From an uncultured Senegalimassilia sp. (GTDB lineage Bacteria > Actinomycetota > Coriobacteriia > Coriobacteriales > Eggerthellaceae), in assembly GCA_937925385.1 (NCBI GenBank), contig CALEWN010000296.1:1-10481 (forward strand): a DNA stretch of 10,481 nt. The letters are read 5' to 3'. A program made the position numbers and the translations under genes. Below, piece by piece: positions 1 to 5,888 of the stretch. The notes below the pieces were generated by a model. That model made no database searches. It was not told the DNA's origin and saw only the letters and a program-made list of their open reading frames with translations. How positions within the stretch are numbered: the stretch's first letter is position 1; each line of letters begins with the position of its first letter.

Positions 1-333
1 ATCGATAACTCCATTTCCCCGTGAGGGGAGGTAAACAGGATCAAATATCTCACGTATTCTCGCCTGACTTCAATATCGATAACTCCATTTCCCCGAGAGG
101 GGACGGAAACCCCTGGCCAGGGATAGCGGAACTAGTTAGCGTAAAGCGCAAGCGATACCTCCATTTCCCCGAGAGCGGACGGACACCACCAGCCCCATGG
201 CAATGAACTCCCAGGGTAACCCTGATCGATAACTCCATTTCCCCGAGAGGGGACGGAAACTTTGGCTGCCGTGTCAATTCGCCTGGTTGTCCAACCGTTC
301 GACAATCCCATTTCCCCGAGAGGGGTCGAAGCG
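1..333 (+). CRISPR. Trailer end of a CRISPR array (5 repeats, 4 spacers)
   Basis: Repeats of 36 bp lie at 1-36, 75-110, 151-186, 225-260 and 298-333; spacers are 38, 40, 38 and 37 bp. Repeats 2 and 4 are identical; by eye repeat 1 has 3 differences from them, repeat 3 has 4 and repeat 5 has 9. Each intact repeat carries CCCC-GAGA-GGGG, a hairpin with a GNRA-type loop (GTGA in repeat 1), followed by exactly 8 nt, ACGGAAAC, which fits a Cas6-cleaved crRNA 5' handle. This favours plus-strand transcription with the leader off the left edge; decay of the rightmost repeat marks the trailer end. The 18 nt CCGAGAGGGGACGGAAAC equal, from memory, the complement of part of the Mycobacterium tuberculosis direct repeat, a type III-A system, so type III is the likely class. 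No cas genes are visible to confirm this. Confidence 0.95.
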
Positions 334-446
334 CGGTGGGCAGTGCGTCGTCTAGCAATAGGAGAGCTGGCGAGCGGCTTCCCCGTCAATATTTGTTCGA
401 GCTTTATGCATGTTTGGGCGCCTGGAGCGGTGATATCTCTCGGTTA
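334..446. other. Unassigned spacer between CRISPR array and hairpin
   Basis: I see no gene, no further repeat and no AT-rich leader here. A TTGACG on the minus strand has no -10 box at a usable distance. This absence agrees with the array's leader being at the other end. Confidence 0.5.
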
Positions 447-484
447 GCCCGTGCGGCTTGCGGACTATTGCAAGCCGCACGGGC
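447..484. terminator. Perfect 15-bp hairpin between converging units
   Basis: GCCCGTGCGGCTTGC at 447-461 pairs perfectly with GCAAGCCGCACGGGC at 470-484 around an 8-nt loop. It lies 6 bp beyond the stop of the minus-strand operon and downstream of the plus-strand array, so it could end transcription from both sides. No T-run follows on either strand, so it is not a textbook intrinsic terminator; blocking or 3'-end protection is equally possible. Confidence 0.6.
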
Positions 485-490
485 ATCCCC

Positions 491-2290
491 CTACAGCATC
501 AAACCCTCGGTAGGTTCGGGTGGCTGCTGGTTGCGGTAGGCTTCCAGAATCCGAACCGCCATCTCTGTGTCGCCGCTCTCGTTTGCGAACTGCACAAGAG
601 CTTCTAGCTGGTCGATGGTGGGGAAGTTGGGCCAGGTGAAGATGTGTTCGAGTTCGGTTCGCGCGTTGTGGGCGATGAGGTTTTTGCATAGGTCTAGCTT
701 GTCCGTTACGTCATCGGGGTCAACGAAGCGGACGATGGCTTGCAGTCTTTCCTGTGCGAAGGGCGCGGCGCTTCTTCGGGCGCTTTGATACAGCTCGCGA
801 AGGTTTTCTCGCGTGACCAAGCCTTCTTCTGCAAGGGCGGCGATGCAGTTACTGTTGTCGACGCATGGCACGCCCGCACTCGATTTGCCCTCTGTTGCCG
901 TTTCGACCCACATATCCTGCAAGGCCAGGTCAACTGGCGTGCACAGAATGGTTTTACCCTCATGGGTGTTATCGGGAATGCGCATTCGCTTGCTGTGCAG
1001 CCTTGCCCCGGCCAGGGCAAGGCGCCGTGCAAGGTCGTGGTCGTTGCGCGAGATGGCGCTGGCAAGCAGGAACGACAAGCTCTCCGGCGACTGCGCTGCC
1101 GTTGCCAGCATCATGTCGAACTGCTCTGCGCCGCCGTATTCTGCAACCGCAAAAATCAGCTCATTGCGTTTCAGGCCCGATAAGCTTTTGAACTTCGCCA
1201 GAACGGTTTCAAGCGTGGGGGACGAACCTCGCGTCTGCAGCTCCTTGATGCACTTGTCGGCCAGCATGGTGGGCGTCGGGCGAGCCCATTTCTCCTTGCG
1301 CCGCGCATCGCGCCGGGCTATCAGCTCGGCAAGCGCCGGCATGTCGTCTTTCGTCATATATCGGGAGTTTGCCCAGGGCATGGAAATAGTCATGTAGTAT
1401 CCAAAGTCCTCAAAAGGGCGCTTTTCGCGGTCTTTGGTCGCCTGCGTGTCTTTGAGCTTGCCTCTATTGGATTCGTACCGCGCGTTTCCCTTCTCCACCT
1501 TGAAGCGAACAAGGGAGCTGTTCGCGTTGCCGACGAAGAGGCAGCGGTCATAGGGGCAGTTTGCGAACGCGTCGAAGCCAATATCCTCAACGCTTGCGGG
1601 GATTTTGACTTCGCTGATGTTCGTCGACGCGAACGCGTGATGGCCGATTTTGCGGAGCCCTGCAGGCAGGACGACGCTGCGTATCCGACGGTTGTTCGAA
1701 AACACGTAGGGCGCGATTTCCTTGACCCCATTGGGGATCGTGATCTTCACGTGCGTTTCCAAAAGCTTCACGACAACGGTTTCGTCTGGCGTTAGCAGAA
1801 AGCCCCTCTTCACGTGTCTCAGGCGCACATCCGACAAGCAGCGTATCTCTATGTAGGCGCGCGGCCATTTTGGGCTCTTGAGGTCAAGCTCGGTGACCGT
1901 CGCGTATATGTCGCCGATCACGCCGAACGCCGACGGGTAGCGCAACAGGATGGAAACCCCAGCGGTAATGGCGTACTGCTCGTTGAGAAACCCCAGGTGG
2001 TAGCACTCGCCGTCCTTCTGAAAGCTCATGGCGACGGATTCGTTTTCCGTCAGCTTCAGGTCCAGGCGGTCGCCCACGTGCAGCATTTGGTAGTGTTTTG
2101 CGGTGTTGGCCCGCTCGCATCCGCCCACGTCGGCTTCAAGGAAGAACACGGCAATGCCGTCATCGGGCTTTTTGCCCGCAAGCCCTCTGCCCGGCCTGGT
2201 GACCGTCCCTTGCTTGTAAATCGGCCGCACGGGGCTGCATCTGCGTTGCAGCCATTTGGGTTCTTGGGGGATGTATGTGCCTACCGTCAT
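491..2290 (-). CDS. HIRAN-like / BspA-type LRR / ankyrin-like protein, third gene of vWA-MoxR operon
   Basis: A 599-residue protein of unknown function with no signal peptide or membrane segment, so probably cytoplasmic. Residues about 46-135 have a pattern that recalls HIRAN domains (VGDRLDL, then EN.SVAM, then HLGFL); this is a tentative reading. Residues about 181-247 hold three clear LRR_5 (BspA-type) units, each of the form I.IP.GV..I....F: IPNGVKEIAPYVF, LPAGLRKIGHHAF and IPASVEDIGFDAF. Residues about 375-432 are helical and ankyrin-like (SAISRNDHDLARRLALAGA), and the rest is helical with no motif I recognise. The ATG is 2 nt after the MoxR stop codon, implying translational coupling, with a weak GAGGA about 13 nt upstream. 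LRR and ankyrin folds bind proteins, so a sensor, adaptor or effector role beside MoxR and vWA is plausible but inferred. The reading frame is certain; the function is not. Confidence 0.85.
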   Translation of the reverse strand: MTVGTYIPQEPKWLQRRCSPVRPIYKQGTVTRPGRGLAGKKPDDGIAVFFLEADVGGCERANTAKHYQMLHVGDRLDLKLTENESVAMSFQKDGECYHLGFLNEQYAITAGVSILLRYPSAFGVIGDIYATVTELDLKSPKWPRAYIEIRCLSDVRLRHVKRGFLLTPDETVVVKLLETHVKITIPNGVKEIAPYVFSNNRRIRSVVLPAGLRKIGHHAFASTNISEVKIPASVEDIGFDAFANCPYDRCLFVGNANSSLVRFKVEKGNARYESNRGKLKDTQATKDREKRPFEDFGYYMTISMPWANSRYMTKDDMPALAELIARRDARRKEKWARPTPTMLADKCIKELQTRGSSPTLETVLAKFKSLSGLKRNELIFAVAEYGGAEQFDMMLATAAQSPESLSFLLASAISRNDHDLARRLALAGARLHSKRMRIPDNTHEGKTILCTPVDLALQDMWVETATEGKSSAGVPCVDNSNCIAALAEEGLVTRENLRELYQSARRSAAPFAQERLQAIVRFVDPDDVTDKLDLCKNLIAHNARTELEHIFTWPNFPTIDQLEALVQFANESGDTEMAVRILEAYRNQQPPEPTEGLML

Positions 2291-2292
2291 GG

Positions 2293-3855
2293 CTACCGGT
2301 CTTCCTCGTCCAGCTCCAGGTTGGCGCTTGCTTCGGCGTCCTCGTCATCATGCATGACAAGCTCCACCTTTCTGGCAAGATCAAGCCCGCGCTCGTTGAA
2401 TTTCAGGCTTTTGCTGTGGCTGAAATACCCGTCGCCGCCCCATTCGCTTACCAGCATGATGAACGCGGGGTCCGCCGAGGCGCGTGCCACGAACACGAGC
2501 GCTTCCTGGCTGCGCCCGAACGCGTGGTCCATGAAGGCGAACGCCGCGTCGGATTGCGCAACGGCGTTTTGCGCCATGGCTCGCTGGCGTTCGCACGCGG
2601 CGTTAAACGGCGCTTTTGCGGCATCGAAGGCGCTTTTTGCGGCGCCGTCGTTCGCGGTGTGCGTGCGCACGGCGTTCAGGCATTCGTGCAGCAGCGCAAC
2701 GCGCGTCGCCTGCACCATTTGCGGGCTGCTGACAAGCTTTTGCTTCGCCAGCGCTACGGCCCCGCCGTCGTTGGCGCTTGCAATGAGCACCGTAAGGGCT
2801 GCTTCCAAATCACCTTTCCTAGCTGCGCTTTTGCAGTCCAGCAGGTCGTTGCGCACGATGCGCAGCGCCTCCTCAAGCTGCATAGCATCCCGCACGTTGA
2901 CCAGCAGCGCGTCGTAAAGCATGCCCGTGAGCGCGATCTTCTTGTCGAAGCGCGCGTCGCGCAGTTCCCGTTCCCCCTCTTGCACGGTGCCGGCCAGGAT
3001 GCCCGCGATGTCCAGGGTTTGCCGATATTCGCGGAACAGGTTGTAGTAGGTGGCGAAATCGATGGCGGTTTCCTCGTCCTGCAGGTACTGGCGCATAAGC
3101 GACTCGTCGGTTGACAGAAGCTCGTGCTCGCAGGTTTGCAGCATGCGGGAAAGGTCCTCCCAGCCGCGCGCCGTGACCAGGCGCATGCCGCCGGCATCGG
3201 GGCGCACCAGGTAGAAACGGTCGGGTTTGCACTGCAGGTACGAGGTTATCGCCGGGTGCACGCCCGCTTGCGCGGCGTAGTCCAGCCATGCGTCCACGTC
3301 GGGTTCCACCTCGATGCGCTTCAGGCGATCGAGCGTTGCCGCATCGAAACGCCTGGCCGCGCGGTTGAACTCGGTGGGATTGCCTGCCGCCACCACAATC
3401 CAGCCGTGCGGCAGGGCATGCTGCCCGAATGTTTTGAACTGCAGGAACTGCAGCATGGCCGGGGCAAGCGTCTCGGACACGCAGTTCACCTCGTCAAGCA
3501 GCAAAACGCCCTGCGTGATACCCGTGCGCTTGATGCTGTCGTGCACCGACGCGATAATCTCGCTCATGGTGTATTCGGAAACCGTGTACGTTTTGCCCTC
3601 GTATTCGCGCTCCACCAGACGGGGGAGTCCCAACGCGCTTTGGCGGGTGTGGTGCGTCATGGAATACGACAGGAAATTGATGCCGCATTCCTGGGCCGCC
3701 TGCTTCACAATGGCGGTTTTGCCTACGCCCGGAGGGCCCTCAAGGAATATCGGGCGCTGCATCTCGAACGGGATGCGGTACGCGCCGTTGTCGTGGCGCG
3801 AAAGATATGCCGTAATGGTATCTTTGACCTGCTGTTTCGCCGATTCGATATCCAT
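2293..3855 (-). CDS. MoxR-like AAA+ ATPase
   Basis: 520 residues. The AAA+ core (AAA_5/MoxR type) shows Walker A GPPGVGKT at 40-47, Walker B VLLLDE at 117-122, sensor 1 AAGNP at 156-160, an arginine-finger region FDAATLDRLKR at 170-180 and a sensor-2-like VTARGWEDLS at 227-236. The C-terminal 280 residues are helical and alanine-rich and end in an acidic tail (LELDEEDR). MoxR ATPases act as chaperone-like remodellers with vWA-domain partners, and the vWA gene is immediately upstream. The ATG at 3855 has AAAGGCAGG just upstream. The frame stays open far upstream into the vWA gene, but that part reads as arginine-rich antisense noise and has no start codon in the intergenic region. Substrate unknown; family assignment firm. 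Confidence 0.93.
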   Translation of the reverse strand: MDIESAKQQVKDTITAYLSRHDNGAYRIPFEMQRPIFLEGPPGVGKTAIVKQAAQECGINFLSYSMTHHTRQSALGLPRLVEREYEGKTYTVSEYTMSEIIASVHDSIKRTGITQGVLLLDEVNCVSETLAPAMLQFLQFKTFGQHALPHGWIVVAAGNPTEFNRAARRFDAATLDRLKRIEVEPDVDAWLDYAAQAGVHPAITSYLQCKPDRFYLVRPDAGGMRLVTARGWEDLSRMLQTCEHELLSTDESLMRQYLQDEETAIDFATYYNLFREYRQTLDIAGILAGTVQEGERELRDARFDKKIALTGMLYDALLVNVRDAMQLEEALRIVRNDLLDCKSAARKGDLEAALTVLIASANDGGAVALAKQKLVSSPQMVQATRVALLHECLNAVRTHTANDGAAKSAFDAAKAPFNAACERQRAMAQNAVAQSDAAFAFMDHAFGRSQEALVFVARASADPAFIMLVSEWGGDGYFSHSKSLKFNERGLDLARKVELVMHDDEDAEASANLELDEEDR

Positions 3856-4031
3856 AGGTGCCTGCCTTTCGCCTCTGCGCGCCCCGCGCCGTGGTGTGTT
3901 GCGTTTCCGTTCGTTGCGTGCCGTGCCGTGTCGTGTTCCCGCTTGCTGGGCGTTGCGTTGCGTGTCGCGCCTTCGTTCGCTGCGTGCTACGCCGCCCTGG
4001 CGCCGCGTTGCGTTCCCACGCCCGTTTCCCT
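3856..4031 (-). other. U-depleted intercistronic mRNA spacer
   Basis: These 176 nt separate two genes of one apparent operon. The plus strand has A only at 3856, 3989 and 4018, so the minus-strand mRNA would contain just three U residues. Variants of ACGCAACG recur about four times. I find no promoter, terminator or start codon. It could be a low-complexity expansion, a decayed coding stretch or a protein-binding RNA. Confidence 0.6.
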
Positions 4032-5480
4032 TTACGTGCTTCTGAAGTCTTCCTCTTCGAGCATAAACGTCATCGCCCATGGCGGCACCAAGTTTTGCGC
4101 CCCGTCCGGTGTGAGGACGAAGGCGGTTTTGTACGGCGTCGCGCATTTCGGGAAGCTGGCGTACCCGTCCGTCAGGCAAATGACGCCGTTGAGGTCGTTG
4201 ATCTCGCCGTGCTCGACCAGCTCGTCCACTCGCTGGAGCACGGGCCGAAGGTCGGTGCCGCCTCCGCCGTGGATGCGCAAACTTTCGATCCATTTCCGCA
4301 TGTGCTCGGGGGCGTCGATCACGTCTTCCGCAACGATTTGGGTGTCGCACTGGATGATGCGGATGCGCGGCGCGCTTGAGAACAGCCCCTCGTTGCACAG
4401 CACGCCCTGCACGATCTGCGCGAACCGCGTGACCGTGGGGCCCCAAACCGACCCGGAAACGTCGATGCCGATCACGAACTCCCTGATGCGCTTTTCGTCC
4501 CGGGTTTCAAGCGGCTCGATGATGGGCGTGTCGCCGTAGAGCGCAAAACCGTACGTGTACAGCGCGTAGTCGAATTCGTCGCTTGACGGCCGTGGCGTCT
4601 CCTCAAAGGTGGCGAATGAGCGCAGGAACTCGTCAAGCGCAGGCTTTTTGTAGCTCCTGGGGGCCACGCGAAGGTTGGCGAACAGCCCGCTGAGATTCCG
4701 TCCCCAGCCGCTTTGCGGTGAGGCAGGCTGGTGTTTCATGGAGGCGGCGATACTCTGGGCGGCGTATTGCCACGCATTTTTGGGGCTTTTGAAGTGCGCG
4801 CTGCCTTCGTCGGGCGTGCCATCTTCGCCGGGTGCATCGTCGCGCGCGCCATCAGGCTCGGTTTCGCTTTCGCTATTGGGCCTCTCGCCGGCATGGCCTG
4901 CATCGGCTCCAGCGACCGCCGTCAACCGAACGTCCGGCCTTCCGTACCAGAAGCGATGATCGTCAACGCAAAACAGCTGCTGCCATGCTTTCTCTTCGTC
5001 AACGAAACGGTCGGCTTTCAGCAGCTCGAACACCGATTCCGCAGTCAGCGGGGCCTGCTGCAAGGCGCCGCAAATGCGCCTGCGAGCATACTCCGCGCCG
5101 TCGCTCGTATCCCCCGGGCGCGGGCCGCACAGCTCGACGGCAATGCATTCCGCGGCAATATCGCAGGCCAGGTCCCAACGTGCCTGGTTTTGCCCAGGGT
5201 TGGCGAAGGGATGCAGGAACAAGCAGTGCAGCAGCGTATGCACGTAGTCATGCACGGGCGCTTCATGCGTTGCGGCAAAGCAAGCCAGCACATGGTCGGC
5301 GTTGAAGTAGAAAACCTTCGCATCGGTACCCGACAGCAGCGAAAGCTCATCGGGGGAGGGAACGAACGGCAGCAAGCTAGCAGCAGGCGCAAGGAAAGGG
5401 CTCGAAACCAGCAGCCTGTCTTTCGCAAGCTGCAGAACCTCAACAGCCAACTTCTGCCGTTCGCTAAGCTGCGCGTTCAT
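4032..5480 (-). CDS. DUF2201-type vWA protein with degenerate metallopeptidase domain
   Basis: 482 residues, first gene of the operon. The N-terminal domain (about 1-185) matches the DUF2201_N/putative metallopeptidase family: H81-T-L-L-H85 with H90, then WDLACDIAAE at 102-111. The family's usual HExxH glutamate is threonine (T82), so peptidase activity is doubtful. Residues about 190-232 are an acidic, low-complexity linker. The C-terminal vWA-like domain has a complete MIDAS: D340-V-S342-G-S344, T409 in GGGGTD and D438 in LTDG, as expected for metal-dependent ligand binding. The ending VPPWAM is typical of COG3864-like proteins. Such proteins pair with MoxR ATPases, and the next gene is one. 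The ATG at 5480 follows AGGAGG with only 3 nt between, shorter than usual. Likely soluble; client unknown. Confidence 0.9.
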   Translation of the reverse strand: MNAQLSERQKLAVEVLQLAKDRLLVSSPFLAPAASLLPFVPSPDELSLLSGTDAKVFYFNADHVLACFAATHEAPVHDYVHTLLHCLFLHPFANPGQNQARWDLACDIAAECIAVELCGPRPGDTSDGAEYARRRICGALQQAPLTAESVFELLKADRFVDEEKAWQQLFCVDDHRFWYGRPDVRLTAVAGADAGHAGERPNSESETEPDGARDDAPGEDGTPDEGSAHFKSPKNAWQYAAQSIAASMKHQPASPQSGWGRNLSGLFANLRVAPRSYKKPALDEFLRSFATFEETPRPSSDEFDYALYTYGFALYGDTPIIEPLETRDEKRIREFVIGIDVSGSVWGPTVTRFAQIVQGVLCNEGLFSSAPRIRIIQCDTQIVAEDVIDAPEHMRKWIESLRIHGGGGTDLRPVLQRVDELVEHGEINDLNGVICLTDGYASFPKCATPYKTAFVLTPDGAQNLVPPWAMTFMLEEEDFRST

Positions 5481-5559
5481 CTGCCTCCTGTTCGCGGAAA
5501 CTTGTCCGTAAAAACAACTGAGCCCCGGCGACTTGAATCAGCGGTCGGACCGGGGCCAT
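5464..5559 (-). CDS. Possible leaderless upstream ORF (31 codons) overlapping the vWA start
   Basis: An ATG at 5559 opens a 31-residue frame beginning MAPVRPLIQV and ending after the vWA start codon, in a different frame. The -10 box of the operon promoter ends 8 nt upstream, so transcription would begin at or next to this ATG, giving a leaderless message. Translating it would run through the leader hairpin and over the vWA ribosome-binding site. There is no Shine-Dalgarno. It could be chance; I recognise no homologue. Confidence 0.3.
   Translation of the reverse strand: MAPVRPLIQVAGAQLFLRTSFREQEADERAA
5484..5489 (-). promoter_or_regulatory. Shine-Dalgarno of the vWA gene, tight spacing
   Basis: A full AGGAGG lies only 3 nt before the ATG at 5480. 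The match is perfect but the spacing is below the usual 5-9 nt, which may lower initiation or favour coupling to the overlapping upstream ORF. No better in-frame start is seen nearby. Confidence 0.6.
5510..5556 (-). terminator. Leader hairpin with U-run, possible attenuator
   Basis: On the minus strand GCCCCGG (5556-5550) pairs with CCGGGGC (5528-5522), and an inner CGAC/GTCG adds four pairs after a 2-nt bulge, with an 11-nt loop. After 7 nt there are five U residues (5514-5510). It lies between the promoter and the first gene of the operon, so it may terminate some transcripts prematurely. The gap between stem and U-run makes it a weak terminator. Confidence 0.5.
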
Positions 5560-5567
5560 TGGTGAAA

Positions 5568-5596
5568 ATTATATCCGTCGTTGTAGGCTTTGACAA
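5568..5596 (-). promoter_or_regulatory. Sigma-70-type promoter of the vWA-MoxR-LRR operon
   Basis: On the minus strand TTGTCA (5596-5591) and a perfect TATAAT (5573-5568) are separated by exactly 17 nt. This is the best promoter in the window and points straight at the operon. The predicted start of transcription, about 5562-5560, falls at an ATG. It is AT-rich against GC-rich surroundings. Confidence 0.8.
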
Positions 5597-5651
5597 ACCG
5601 TACACCGCCTTGCTGCGCGGCCTGCTGTGCGCGAACGTGGGATGGAGGCGT

Positions 5652-5699
5652 GTTCACAAAGGCCTCTCGTGGTGAACAGGGGGACGGAGCTGTTTTCAC
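5652..5699. repeat. REP-like palindromic element
   Basis: GTTCAC (5652-5657) pairs with GTGAAC (5672-5677), and GTGAACAG (5672-5679) also pairs imperfectly with CTGTTTTCAC (5690-5699) around GGGGACGGAG. Extragenic palindromes with a GGGGACGG core occur in multiple copies in many genomes. Only one copy is in this window, so repetitiveness is inferred. Confidence 0.4.
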
Positions 5700-5825
5700 G
5701 ATGGCCCTTCGCGTTTCCAAGCGCACCCGCGCGAACACACATCCACTCCCGTTCACCTTTCTCCTTCCCCTTGAATACTTGATGGCGCTTGCCGAGAGCA
5801 GGGGGCTGGGCTTGCCGCCTGCACG

Positions 5826-5831
5826 TATACT
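5826..5831 (+). promoter_or_regulatory. Candidate -10 box upstream of purN
   Basis: TATACT matches the -10 consensus at five of six positions, but no convincing -35 box lies 16-18 nt upstream. Transcription from it would start near 5838-5840, next to a GTG at 5841 in frame with purN, so a leaderless, 16-residue longer PurN is a possibility. Confidence 0.35.
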
Positions 5832-5876
5832 GGTTGCATAGTGCGAATCGCGGGGCTGGTTGGGCGCCGCTTGATG

Positions 5877-5881
5877 AAAGG
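5877..5881 (+). promoter_or_regulatory. purN: Ribosome-binding site deciding the purN start
   Basis: AAAGG lies 7 nt before the GTG at 5889, where homology with PurN begins. The in-frame GTG at 5841 and ATG at 5874 lack such a site. Confidence 0.65.
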
Positions 5882-5888
5882 CTGTCTC

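Larger units (their letters stand above)
5597..5888. other. Divergent intergenic region with no gene
   Basis: This stretch separates the minus-strand operon promoter from purN. Apart from the palindrome at 5652-5699 and a -10-like box at 5826-5831, I find nothing. Open frames crossing it are antisense to purN or out of frame and show no family features. I see no purine riboswitch. Confidence 0.5.

Noticed and set aside
334..446. CRISPR leader to the right of the array
   Set aside because: The flanking repeat is the most degenerate one, the handle geometry points to plus-strand transcription, and the stretch is not AT-rich and has no promoter.
1814..2917. 367-residue plus-strand open frame
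   Set aside because: It is antisense to the LRR and MoxR genes and crosses their boundary. The serine/alanine-rich product has no recognisable domain.
3856..4446. In-frame upstream extension of the MoxR gene (197 residues)
   Set aside because: It overlaps the vWA coding region in another frame and is Arg/Gly/Asn-rich noise. MoxR homology and a ribosome-binding site both place the start at 3855.
3124..4539. 471-residue plus-strand open frame
   Set aside because: It runs antisense across the MoxR and vWA genes and the U-poor spacer between them. No motif or start signal supports it.
5522..5557. tRNA-like stem with GATTCAAGTC resembling a T-arm
   Set aside because: The two GC-rich arms are only about 35 nt apart, too short for a tRNA; there is no D-arm or anticodon arm. 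A leader hairpin explains it better.
5841..5888. Longer PurN start at GTG 5841
   Set aside because: It adds 16 residues unlike the family and lacks a Shine-Dalgarno, although a -10-like box makes a leaderless start conceivable. GTG 5889 has AAAGG and fits PurN length.
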